Assembly: GCF_039538765.1 (NCBI RefSeq)
Contig: NZ_BAABCJ010000002.1
Location: 780,173 to 844,172, forward strand
Origin: Zhihengliuella alba
Lineage (GTDB): Bacteria; Actinomycetota; Actinomycetes; Actinomycetales; Micrococcaceae
Direction of reading: 5' to 3'
Length of the DNA: 64,000 nt
The first letter of the stretch is position 1; the number at the start of each line of letters is the position of its first letter. Below are positions 40,878-49,392 of this stretch, in pieces. The position numbers and the translations under genes were made by a program. The notes under the pieces are model-generated. The model searched no databases. It worked only from the letters and a program-made list of their open reading frames with translations, and was not told where the DNA came from.

Positions 40878-42866
40878 CTACCGCCCGGCCTCCGTGGGGT
40901 CGGCGTCGGCGTGCCGGCCGCGCGATCCGCCCGCGCCCGGCTCGTCCTCGGCTTCGGCTTCGTCGTGCAGGGGCACCCCGCCCTGGTCGAGGTACTCCTG
41001 GGAGGACTCGAACTCCGGGGTGTCGAACACCTCGCCGGCCAGCGGGTCCTTCGGCTCGGAGAGGACCTGGATGGCGCCGGTCTCGGGATCCACCGAGGTG
41101 GCCCCCGGCTCGACGTGGCGGAAGCTGATGATCTGCGGCTCGTGCGCCGCCGCTTCCTCCGCGGCGGTGCGCGGGCCGACCGCGAAGCCGGACAGCGCTG
41201 CGGACGTGCCGCCGATGCCCCGGAACGGGTGGCCGTTCTGGTCGACCGGCCCCTCGGCGGTCTGCTCGGGCGGCGAGCCGTTCTCGTGCGCCGGGATGAC
41301 CTGCATGTAGTTGGGCATGTTCGCCACGTCGTGCCGGAAGGCCCGGAGGAGCGAGACGCAGGTCAGGACCATGATGATCGAGAAGGGCGCGGCCGTGGCG
41401 ATCGAGAGCGTCTGCAGGGCCGTCAGGGCGACGCTGCCGCCGGCGATCAGCAGCACCGCTGCCGCGAGCCCCTCGAGCAGTGCCCAGTACATGCGGGTGC
41501 TGACCGGGGTGTTGGTGCTGCCGCCGCTGGCGAGCATGTCGATCACGAGCGATCCGGAGTCGGACGAGGTGACGAAGAAGAACACGACGACGAGCATCGC
41601 GACGACGCTGAGCACCGTGGCCAGCGGGAACGCGGAGAGGAACTGGAAGAGCGCCGTCGTGCTGCTCACGGCCCCGTCGACGAGCATGTCCACGGTTCCC
41701 TCGCGCTGGAACTTGATGGCGGTGTCGCCGAAGATCGTGAACCAGACGAGGCTGGCCACCGTCGGGGCGAGCAGGACGCCCACGATGAACTCGCGGATGG
41801 TGCGGCCGCGGGAGATGCGGGCGATGAACATGCCCACGAACGGCGCCCAGCTGACCCACCAGCCCCAGTAGAAGATGGTCCAGGCCTTCTCCCACCCGTC
41901 CTCGGAGAACGGGCCGGCGTGGAACATCGACTCCGGGAGGATGCTGATGTAGTTGCCGATGTTCTCCGGGAACGCCTTCAGCAGGAAGATCGTGGGTCCG
42001 AGGATGAACACCACCAGCGCCAGCATGGCGGCGATCGACATGTTGATGTTGGAGAGCCACTTCAGGCCCTTGTGGACGCCGGAGACCACGGACCAGGTGG
42101 CGATCAGGGTGATGCCGCCGATGATCGCGATGATCAGCCAGGTCGAGTTCTCGGCCCAGCCGAGGAACTCGAGTCCGCCGACGATTTGGCTGACGCCGAA
42201 GCCGAAGGAGGTGGCGACGCCGAACAGGGTTCCGACGACGGCGATCGTGTCGATCGCGTGGCCGATCCAGCCCTCGACGCGCTGGCGGCCGAGGAGCGGC
42301 TCGAGCAGCCAGCGGACCGCCAGGGGACGGCCGCGGCGGAACGTCATGTAGGCCAGGCCGAGCCCGACGATCGCGTAGATGCCCCACGGGTGGAGCCCCC
42401 AGTGCAGCATGACGGTGCCGAGCGATCCCTGCGTGGCCTCCGTGCTCTCGCCCTCGATGCCGTACGGCGGGGTGATGTAGTGGCTCAACGGCTCGGCGAC
42501 GCTGAAGAACACCAGGCCGATGCCCATGCCGGCGCTGAAGAGCATCATGAACCAGGAGGCGATGCCGAACTCCGGCTGCTCGTCGTCGCGCCCGAGCCTG
42601 ATCCGCCCGATCTTCGACGCCGCGAAGTACACCGCGAAGATCAGGAAGACGTTCACGACGAGCACGTACCACCAGCCGACCCCGTCCGAGATCGCCGCGT
42701 TGAGCGCGGTGGTCGCCTCCTCGATCTGGTCGCCGGCGGACCGGCTGAAGATGACGGTGAACGCGAGCAGCGCGAAGATGATGATCGACGCGGGGATGAA
42801 GACGGGCTTCAGAATCCTCGCGCGCCCCTGCCCGATATTCGGGCGTGTACTGGTCTCGGCTGCCAT
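40878..42866 (-). CDS. BCCT-family betaine/choline/carnitine transporter
   Basis: 662 residues with twelve helices in the first 535. ASWFMMLFSAGMGIGLVFFS is the family's glycine-rich TM3 segment and FYWGWWVSWAPFVGMFIARI the TM8 tryptophan motif that forms the betaine cage. It imports trimethylammonium osmolytes with Na+ or H+. After TM12 there is a long acidic cytosolic tail (about 125 residues), as in osmoregulated members such as BetP, although BetP senses through a basic tail and this one is acidic. ATG 42866 (MAAETSTRPN); the frame extends to 42896. Confidence 0.9.
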   Translation of the reverse strand: MAAETSTRPNIGQGRARILKPVFIPASIIIFALLAFTVIFSRSAGDQIEEATTALNAAISDGVGWWYVLVVNVFLIFAVYFAASKIGRIRLGRDDEQPEFGIASWFMMLFSAGMGIGLVFFSVAEPLSHYITPPYGIEGESTEATQGSLGTVMLHWGLHPWGIYAIVGLGLAYMTFRRGRPLAVRWLLEPLLGRQRVEGWIGHAIDTIAVVGTLFGVATSFGFGVSQIVGGLEFLGWAENSTWLIIAIIGGITLIATWSVVSGVHKGLKWLSNINMSIAAMLALVVFILGPTIFLLKAFPENIGNYISILPESMFHAGPFSEDGWEKAWTIFYWGWWVSWAPFVGMFIARISRGRTIREFIVGVLLAPTVASLVWFTIFGDTAIKFQREGTVDMLVDGAVSSTTALFQFLSAFPLATVLSVVAMLVVVFFFVTSSDSGSLVIDMLASGGSTNTPVSTRMYWALLEGLAAAVLLIAGGSVALTALQTLSIATAAPFSIIMVLTCVSLLRAFRHDVANMPNYMQVIPAHENGSPPEQTAEGPVDQNGHPFRGIGGTSAALSGFAVGPRTAAEEAAAHEPQIISFRHVEPGATSVDPETGAIQVLSEPKDPLAGEVFDTPEFESSQEYLDQGGVPLHDEAEAEDEPGAGGSRGRHADADPTEAGR

Positions 42867-43129
42867 GGGTATCCCGCTTCCGTCGGTCGGCTGCACGTCT
42901 GGCGGCGGAGCGAATCTCCTCCGCGCGTCAACGTGAGTTCTATCACTTTCCTGGCGGCAAGAGAACCTTTCACCCCGAATGAGACATCACATGTCGACTG
43001 CTGGTCGATGTGTCGTCGGCAACTGATCGACAGTCGGTCCACAGTCGTGGGCCGCTTGGGCCGCTGGCCCCCACGACACTCGCGGGACCCCGCACGCACG
43101 GCTCACCCTCCAGCCTGCTGACGTGGCGG

Positions 43130-43135
43130 TACGGT
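43130..43135 (+). promoter_or_regulatory. -10 element TACGGT for a leaderless message
   Basis: TACGGT is followed by six bases and ATG 43142; no ribosome site. Confidence 0.45.
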
Positions 43136-43141
43136 GATGCC

Positions 43142-43969
43142 ATGACCACCGATGTCTGGGCACCGCGGCACCGCGGCTGGAAGCTGGCGCACCACCTGCT
43201 GCCCGCTTTCGTGCTGGTCGCCGTGCTGCTCGGGTTCGCCGTCGGGGCCGCCTGGATCCGGGAGTGGCTGCTCGCGATCCCGCTGGCAGCGCTCGGCTTC
43301 GCGGCCATCTGGTCCATCATCCGGGAGTTCCGCCGCGGCGGCCGGGACGTGGCGCCGTCGAACGCCGCCGTGATCACCTCCACGGGGCCGCGGGCGGCGA
43401 CCCGATTCGCATCGACCCGCGCCTCTGCGCCCACCGGCGGGCTGACCGTGGGCGTCGCCGTCGTCACCCTGATCAGCGCGCTCGCCCTCGGCGCGGAGGC
43501 CGTCAGCACCTTCGCCCGCGCGCGCGACCTGCTGCCGCTGGGTGCCGCGGTGATGCTCCTCGCCGTGGGCCTGCTGCTCCTGATCGAGGGCGTGCGGATG
43601 CTGCGCCAGGCCACCGACCAGCCGCCCGGCGTCTACCTCACCCGCAGCCGGGTGGTCATCGTGGGGCAGCGGGCGACCCGCGAGCTGTTCTGGAAGGACG
43701 TCAGGAACATCCGCACCGAGGACCCGCCGCGGACCGCTCTCGGCGAACGCCGCCCGCTCGGGGACCGAGGCCCCAGCAGGATCGTCATCACCCATTGGCC
43801 GCGACTGGACGAGGAGCCGAGCCACGAGGCGATCGAGGTCCAGTACCTGGTCTGCGACCCCAACGCGCTGCTGGCGACTCTGCGCCACTACGCGGAGCAT
43901 CCCACCGCCCGGCCGGAGCTCGGCACGCCGGACGCGATCGGCCGCCTCCGCGGCGGCAGGGCCCCGTGA
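43142..43969 (+). CDS. Unrecognised membrane protein with PH-like C-terminal half
   Basis: 275 residues. Four hydrophobic helices in two pairs (LLPAFVLVAVLLGFAVGAAW, LLAIPLAALGFAAIW, then LTVGVAVVTLISALALG and LLPLGAAVMLLAVGLLLLIEG) are followed by a soluble domain from about residue 160 (GVYLTRSRVVIVGQRATRELFWKDVRNI), which reads like a bacterial PH domain. I do not recognise the exact family. Cytosolic location of the domain is inferred. Starts leaderless at ATG 43142, not at the GTG 43010 of the longer frame. Confidence 0.65.
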   Translation: MTTDVWAPRHRGWKLAHHLLPAFVLVAVLLGFAVGAAWIREWLLAIPLAALGFAAIWSIIREFRRGGRDVAPSNAAVITSTGPRAATRFASTRASAPTGGLTVGVAVVTLISALALGAEAVSTFARARDLLPLGAAVMLLAVGLLLLIEGVRMLRQATDQPPGVYLTRSRVVIVGQRATRELFWKDVRNIRTEDPPRTALGERRPLGDRGPSRIVITHWPRLDEEPSHEAIEVQYLVCDPNALLATLRHYAEHPTARPELGTPDAIGRLRGGRAP

Positions 43970-44155
43970 ACGCCGGCTTGTGAAACCACCCCTGCGTTTT
44001 CGGGGCACCGCGCACTAGGATGAAAATCGGGGCGTGACGGCCGCCTCCGGTCGCTCCATCGCTCGTGCCCGACCGCCGTTAACCTGCTGGCCATCTCCGA
44101 CGGCTTTGCTGACGCTCGACCCTTCATTCACTCGCGTAAATCCTGGGGAGCCTTC

Positions 44156-46315
44156 ATGACAAGTTCAGATCCACAGCGCCCACGGCTGGCCCGCACCGCC
44201 GGCATGGTGGCTGCGCTGTCCGTGGCCGGGGCCGGCTTGCTCGCCGGCCCGGCGCACGCCCAGCCGGCGGCCGAGTCGAGCACCGCATCAGCGACGGCCT
44301 CCAGCAGCGCGGACTCGAGCCCTTCCCCGGAGGCCGTCCCCCTCGCGGCGGCCGCCGAGAACGTGACCGTCGACCTGCTCGGCATCAACGACTTCCACGG
44401 GCGCCTCGAGGAGGACTCGTTCAGCGGCGCCGTCGGCGCCGCCAAACTCGCCGGGGCCGTCCAGGCCTTCACCGCCGAGAACCCGAACACGCTGCTCGTC
44501 TCGGCCGGCGACAACATCGGCGCCTCCACCTTCACGTCCATGTCGCAGCAGGACAACCCGACCATCGATGCCCTCTCGGCCGCCGGCCTGGTCGCGTCCG
44601 CGGTGGGCAACCACGAGTTCGACCGCGGCTTCGCCGACCTGAGCGGCCGCGTCCAGGAGCGCTACGCCGCCGCCACCGGCACCGACGGCAGCGCCTTCGT
44701 GCTCGGCGCCAACGTCTACCACGCCGGCACCACCACACCGGCTCTGCCCGAGTACGCGCTGCGCGAGGTCGACGGCGTGACGATCGGGTTCGTCGGCACG
44801 GTCGTCGAGTCCGTCGAGTCCCTCGTCAACCCCGAGCTCGTGGCGGACCTCGACTTCGGCAGCCAGCTCGAGGCGGCCGACCGGGTCGCCGGCCAGCTCT
44901 CCGACGGCGACGACTCCAACGGCGAGGCCGACGTCGTCGTCCTGCTGACCCACGACGGCTCGGAGACCGGCGAGTGCGCCGCGCTGACCACGGAGGGGAC
45001 CGACTACGCGCGACTGGTGCGCGACGCCTCCCCGGAGATCGACGCGATCTTCTCCGGCCACACCCATCTGTCCTACAACTGCGAGGTGCCCGTCGGCGAC
45101 GCCGGTGCGACCCGACCCGTCGTGATGGGCGCCGACTACGGCAAGGCGCTCTCCCGCGTGACCCTCGAGGTCGACCCCGCCACCGGCGACGTGGTCGCCC
45201 ACGACTCGGAGGTCGTCACGCTCGCCGGGGGCGACTACGCCGCCGACCCGACCGTCGCGAAGATCGTCGAGCAGGCGGTCGCGGAGGCCGAGGTGGTCGG
45301 CTCCGAGGTGATCGGCCGGATCTCCGGCGACATCCTGCGCGCCGTGGACCCCGCGGACCCCGCGTCCGAGCCCGGCGACAGCCGCGGCCACGAGTCCAGC
45401 GCCGTGAACCTGGTGGCGGACATCCAGCTGTGGGCGACGTCGAACGAGACGTACGCCGGCGAGCCGGCGCAGATCGCGTTCATGAACCCGGGCGGCGTCC
45501 GCGAGGACCTGTACGTGGGGAACGACGGCGGCGTGGTGACCTTCGCGGAGGCGGCCATGGTCCAGCCGTTCGCCAACACCCTGGTCACCATGGACCTGAC
45601 CGGAGCGCAGATCAAGGCGCTGCTGGAGCAGCAGTGGCAGCCCGCCGGGTCCTCCCGGCCGAAGCTGCACCTCGGCGTCTCCGAGGGCTTCGCGTACGCG
45701 TACGACGACTCGCGGCCGCAGGGCGAGCGGATCCTGGAGATGTCCTACCTGGGCGAGCCGATCGGCTCCGACGAGGTCTTCCGCGTCGTGGCGAACTCCT
45801 TCCTCGCCGCCGGCGGCGACAACTTCACCACGTTCGCCGAGGGCACCGACCGGGCCGACTCGGGACAGGTGGACATCGATGCGACCGTGAACTACTTCGC
45901 GGCGCACGAGATCGTGGACCCCGCCGAGATCGGGCGGGCGATCGCGGCCGGCACCACGCCGTCGGAGACGCCGGCGCCGAGCCAGACCCCGGCCCCCACC
46001 GACGGTCCCGCCCCGTCCGAGACGCCGGCTCCGAGCCAGACCCCGGTGCCGACCGACGAGCCGACCCCGTCCGCGACGCCCGCACCGAGCGAGAGCGCGG
46101 CGGTCGTCCCAGCCGCAACCCCGTCCGGCAGTGCGACGCTCGAGCCGGAGGTCGCGGACATCGCCGCCGACGTCGAGCGGCAGTCAGAGCGCGACGGCGG
46201 CTTCCTGGCGCACACGGGCACCCTGGCCGCCTGGGCCGGCCTGCTCGGCCTGGCCCTGGTCGCCGGCGGAGGGCTGCTGCTCGCCGCGCGGCGCCGGCCC
46301 GCCCCGCGGCACTGA
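44156..46315 (+). CDS. Secreted, wall-anchored 5'-nucleotidase / UDP-sugar hydrolase (UshA type)
   Basis: 719 residues. Sec signal peptide ending near AHAQPA (about 40), then the metallophosphatase domain: DLLGINDFHGRLEE, SAGDNIGAS, VGNHEFDRG and IFSGHTHL; the C-terminal 5'-nucleotidase domain has FMNPGGVREDLY and MDLTGAQIKALLEQQW. From about 602 a Pro/Ser/Thr spacer of 18-residue repeats leads to LAHTG (684-688), a hydrophobic helix and RRRPAPRH. LAxTG is the sorting signal of class E sortases. It dephosphorylates extracellular nucleotides for uptake. GGGGAG ribosome site at ATG 44156. Confidence 0.93.
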   Translation: MTSSDPQRPRLARTAGMVAALSVAGAGLLAGPAHAQPAAESSTASATASSSADSSPSPEAVPLAAAAENVTVDLLGINDFHGRLEEDSFSGAVGAAKLAGAVQAFTAENPNTLLVSAGDNIGASTFTSMSQQDNPTIDALSAAGLVASAVGNHEFDRGFADLSGRVQERYAAATGTDGSAFVLGANVYHAGTTTPALPEYALREVDGVTIGFVGTVVESVESLVNPELVADLDFGSQLEAADRVAGQLSDGDDSNGEADVVVLLTHDGSETGECAALTTEGTDYARLVRDASPEIDAIFSGHTHLSYNCEVPVGDAGATRPVVMGADYGKALSRVTLEVDPATGDVVAHDSEVVTLAGGDYAADPTVAKIVEQAVAEAEVVGSEVIGRISGDILRAVDPADPASEPGDSRGHESSAVNLVADIQLWATSNETYAGEPAQIAFMNPGGVREDLYVGNDGGVVTFAEAAMVQPFANTLVTMDLTGAQIKALLEQQWQPAGSSRPKLHLGVSEGFAYAYDDSRPQGERILEMSYLGEPIGSDEVFRVVANSFLAAGGDNFTTFAEGTDRADSGQVDIDATVNYFAAHEIVDPAEIGRAIAAGTTPSETPAPSQTPAPTDGPAPSETPAPSQTPVPTDEPTPSATPAPSESAAVVPAATPSGSATLEPEVADIAADVERQSERDGGFLAHTGTLAAWAGLLGLALVAGGGLLLAARRRPAPRH
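45959..46066 (+). repeat. Two 54-bp repeats encoding the Pro-rich wall spacer
   Basis: Units 45959-46012 and 46013-46066 each encode PSETPAPSQTPxPTDxPx, and a partial third follows. Most differences are at third codon positions. Confidence 0.8.
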
Positions 46316-46357
46316 GGTCTCGGGAGAGTCCGCGCGAGCAGAACAGCGCAGAACAGA

Positions 46358-46409
46358 CGGGACAGGGGCTGGGCCCGCCGGAGATCCGGCGGGCCGAGCC
46401 CCTGTCCCG
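46358..46409. terminator. Shared terminator between convergent genes
   Basis: 13-bp and 10-bp perfect stems separated by one G-G mismatch (46358-46381 with 46386-46409), followed by TTG; 42 bases after the nucleotidase stop and 18 bases before the dehydrogenase stop on the other strand. Confidence 0.8.
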
Positions 46410-46427
46410 TTGCTCGTTCGGGCCTCG

Positions 46428-47438
46428 TCAGCCGTTCGGCAGGACCATGGCCTTCAACGCGTGCGGGTCACGCCGGTTGACGGTCATGGCGGCCTCCGTC
46501 TCCTCGAGACCGAATCGGTGCGTGATCAGGGCGTCCACGTCCACCTGGCCGGTCCCGATCAGCTGCAGGGCCGCCGGGTAGCAGTTGGCGTAGCGGAAGA
46601 TGCCGGAGATGGTCAGCTCGCGGCCCTGGATCAGGTGCACGTCCAGGGGCACCGTGTCCGCGCCCATCCCGATGAGCACGGCCCGGCCGGCCCGGGCGAG
46701 CTGGCCCACGCCGGAGCGGAACGCGGGCGCGGCGCCCGAGCATTCGAGCAGGACGTCGAACTCGCCGTCGGGTCCCGCGTCGGCCCGCCGGGCCTCGATC
46801 CCGAGCGCGGCTGCCTTCTCCAGTCGGCTGTCGCTCAGGTCCGTCACTGTCACGCGGCTGGCCCCGAACGCCCGGGCCACCTGCGCGGCGAGCAGCCCGA
46901 TCGGGCCCGCCCCGGTGATGAGCACCCGATCCCCCACGGACACCCCGGCCTTGCGGCACGCCCAGACGCCCACCGACACGGGCTCGGCCATGGCGGCCTG
47001 CTCGGCGGTCACGGCCTCCGGGGCGGGGTGCGCGAAGGCGGCATCGATCGTCACGAGCCGGCTGATGGCGCCGTCGACCGGCGGTGTGGCGAAGAAGACG
47101 ACGTCGGGGCACAGGTTGTAGCGGCCCGAGAGGCACTCCTGGCAGGACCGGCAGGGCACGCCCGGCTCCAGCGCCACGAGCTGGCCGACGCGGTCGGCCG
47201 GGACGCCGGCGCCGACCGCCTCGATGGTGCCGGCGGCCTCGTGCCCGATGATCATCGGCGCCTCGACGACGAAGTCTCCGATCCGGCCGTGCTCGTAGTA
47301 GTGGACGTCGGACCCGCAGATGCCGACGGCCTCGACGCGGACGAGCACCTGGCCGGGCCCGGCCTCCGGGACGGGCCGGTCCTCGATGCGCAGGTCCTGA
47401 GGCGCGTGCAGGACTGCGCTGGGGTTCTGGTGATTCAT
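46428..47438 (-). CDS. Zinc-dependent polyol dehydrogenase (L-iditol 2-dehydrogenase type)
   Basis: 336 residues. VGICGSDVHYYEHGRIGDFVV and MIIGHEAAGTIEAVG provide the catalytic zinc Cys, His and Glu; CRSCQECLSGRYNLC holds the structural-zinc cysteines; ITGAGPIGLLAAQVARAFGA is the Rossmann motif. This pattern fits sorbitol/xylitol-type dehydrogenases that make a ketose with NAD. A strong GGAGGAG site precedes ATG 47438. Last gene of the polyol import operon, 89 bases after the second permease. Confidence 0.88.
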   Translation of the reverse strand: MNHQNPSAVLHAPQDLRIEDRPVPEAGPGQVLVRVEAVGICGSDVHYYEHGRIGDFVVEAPMIIGHEAAGTIEAVGAGVPADRVGQLVALEPGVPCRSCQECLSGRYNLCPDVVFFATPPVDGAISRLVTIDAAFAHPAPEAVTAEQAAMAEPVSVGVWACRKAGVSVGDRVLITGAGPIGLLAAQVARAFGASRVTVTDLSDSRLEKAAALGIEARRADAGPDGEFDVLLECSGAAPAFRSGVGQLARAGRAVLIGMGADTVPLDVHLIQGRELTISGIFRYANCYPAALQLIGTGQVDVDALITHRFGLEETEAAMTVNRRDPHALKAMVLPNG

Positions 47439-47527
47439 GCTTCTCCTCCACTTCGGCGTCGGCGCTGCCGACCGGTTCCTGATGCTCTCTGACTCATTCT
47501 GTTCGCTCGCTGTGCCACGGCGGGCCC

Positions 47528-48397
47528 CTACTCGCCGGTGACGGCACCGAGCGTGAGCCCGGTGACGAGCCAGCGCCGCACGGCGAGGCCCACCAGGATC
47601 ATGGGGAGCACCACGATCGTCCCGATCGCGGTGAGCTGGCCCCAGTCGACGCCGGTCTGGGTGACCAGCTGCGTCGCGGCGATCGGCAGGGTCTGGGAGT
47701 TCGGCCCGGAGATGACCGTGGCGAACGCGTAGTCGTTCCACGCGAAGACCAGGCAGAGCACCGCCGTCGTGACGATCCCGGCCTTGGTCAGTGGCAGCGC
47801 GACGTACCAGAACGTCTGCCAGCGCGTGCACCCCGCGACCTCCGCCGACTCCTCGAGCGACGGCGGGATCGCCTCGAAGAAGGCGCTCATGATCCAGATC
47901 GCGAACGGCAGGTTGAACGTCAGGTACGCGAGGATCAGTCCGGGCAGGGTGTCGATCAGTCCCGCGAAGCGGAAGACCAGGAACAGCGGCAGGACCACGG
48001 CCGCGATCGGGGCCATGCGGGTGGAGATGAACCAGAAGGACAGCCCCTTCTTGCCCTTGAAGGCGGTGCGCGCCAGGCCGTACCCGCCGAGCGTGCCGAG
48101 CACCGTGGCGATGACGGCCGCGCCGACCGCTGCGATGACGGAGTGGTTCAAGTAGGTCGCCAGGTTGTTGGCGCCGCTGAAGAGGTTCTCGTAGTTCCGC
48201 CAGGTCGGCGTGAACAGCCACTGCGGCGTCGACGCGGTGACGTCGCCGGGCCCCTTGAAGGAGCCGAGCAGCATCCAGACCAGCGGGACGACCGTCCAGG
48301 CGAGCGCGAGGACCAGGAAGACGACGGCGACGATGCCGCCGGGGCCGCGCCCGCGCACTGTGCGCCTCCGGGGCGTGGCGATGGTGTGCGTGGACAT
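47528..48397 (-). CDS. CUT1 ABC-transporter permease, MalG type
   Basis: 289 residues, six helices, with the coupling motif EESAEVAGCTRWQTFWYVALPLTKAG (EAA loop, E-A-x3-G-x9-L-P) that docks on the ATPase. WNDYAFATVISGPNSQTLPIA is the typical MalG end region. It pairs with the next-upstream permease. Its ATG overlaps that gene's stop (ATGA). No ATPase gene is in the operon, so a shared MsiK-type ATPase is expected. Confidence 0.92.
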   Translation of the reverse strand: MSTHTIATPRRRTVRGRGPGGIVAVVFLVLALAWTVVPLVWMLLGSFKGPGDVTASTPQWLFTPTWRNYENLFSGANNLATYLNHSVIAAVGAAVIATVLGTLGGYGLARTAFKGKKGLSFWFISTRMAPIAAVVLPLFLVFRFAGLIDTLPGLILAYLTFNLPFAIWIMSAFFEAIPPSLEESAEVAGCTRWQTFWYVALPLTKAGIVTTAVLCLVFAWNDYAFATVISGPNSQTLPIAATQLVTQTGVDWGQLTAIGTIVVLPMILVGLAVRRWLVTGLTLGAVTGE

Positions 48398-49392
48398 CAG
48401 TGGGTCTCCTTCTCGCTGAGCAGGCCGACGAAGAGCCGGGCGATCATGATGGTCAGCGCGAGCATCATGATGCCGATGACGGCGGCGTATCCGAGGTCGA
48501 AGAACCGGAACGCGGCCTCGTAGAGCCGGACGGGGACGATCTTGGTGGCGTCCGCCGGCCCACCGTTGGTGGTGACGCTGATGATGTCGAAGTACCGCAC
48601 GGCGTCCATGGAGCGGATCAGAATGGCGACCAGCAGGATCGGCTTGATGGACGGCAGGACGATGTTCCAGAACTTCTTCCACTCGTCCGCGCCGTCGATC
48701 GACGCCGCCTCCAGCACCGAGGGGTTCACCCCGCTCAGACCGGCGAGGGTGATGAGCGCGATCAGCGGCGTCCACTCCCACACATCCATCAGGGTGACGG
48801 CGACGAACGCGGAGACGGGATTGCCGAGCACGTCCTGCTCGAAGCCGAGCCCCTGCAGCAGGTGCGCGTAGAGCCCGAACGTCGGGTCCAGCATGTAGCG
48901 GCCGAGCAGGCCCACGATCGAGGGCGCCACGAACATCGGCAGCAGGATGAGCGGCAGCAGGAGACCGCGGCCGCGGCTCAGCCGGTTCAGGACGACGGCG
49001 ATCGCGATGCCCAGCACCAGTTCCACGCCCAGCGTGGCCGCGAAGTAGCCGAGGGTCAGGCCCCAGCTCTTCCACAGCTCCACGTCGCCGAAGGCGCGGA
49101 TCCAGTTGTCGAGTCCGACGAACTCCAGCTGCAGCCCGCCGAGGAGGCGGACCCGGCTGAAGCTCATCATGATCAGCATGACCAGCGGGATGAGGGACAG
49201 CACGCCGAGCAGGGCGACGCCCGGGGCCATCATCCATCCGGTGAACGCGATGCGGCCGGGGCCCCGCCGATCGTGCTGACCGGCGGGCGGGGCGACCGGC
49301 GTCGGACCCATCCCGGGCCGGCCCGGGGCCTTGCCCTCGGCCGTGCCCCCGCCGCGCGCGGCGCCCTGGTCTGCGGTCTGATCGGCACTCAT
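48397..49392 (-). CDS. CUT1 ABC-transporter permease, MalF type
   Basis: 331 residues. A Gly/Pro-rich cytosolic N-terminus (about 45) precedes six helices; the EAA loop is in EAASIDGADEWKKFWNIVLPSIKPI. LRYFDIISVTTNGGPADAT-like sequence is typical for sugar and polyol systems. Its ATG 49392 overlaps the stop of the binding-protein gene by four bases, and its own stop overlaps the second permease, giving coupled synthesis of three subunits. Confidence 0.92.
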   Translation of the reverse strand: MSADQTADQGAARGGGTAEGKAPGRPGMGPTPVAPPAGQHDRRGPGRIAFTGWMMAPGVALLGVLSLIPLVMLIMMSFSRVRLLGGLQLEFVGLDNWIRAFGDVELWKSWGLTLGYFAATLGVELVLGIAIAVVLNRLSRGRGLLLPLILLPMFVAPSIVGLLGRYMLDPTFGLYAHLLQGLGFEQDVLGNPVSAFVAVTLMDVWEWTPLIALITLAGLSGVNPSVLEAASIDGADEWKKFWNIVLPSIKPILLVAILIRSMDAVRYFDIISVTTNGGPADATKIVPVRLYEAAFRFFDLGYAAVIGIMMLALTIMIARLFVGLLSEKETH

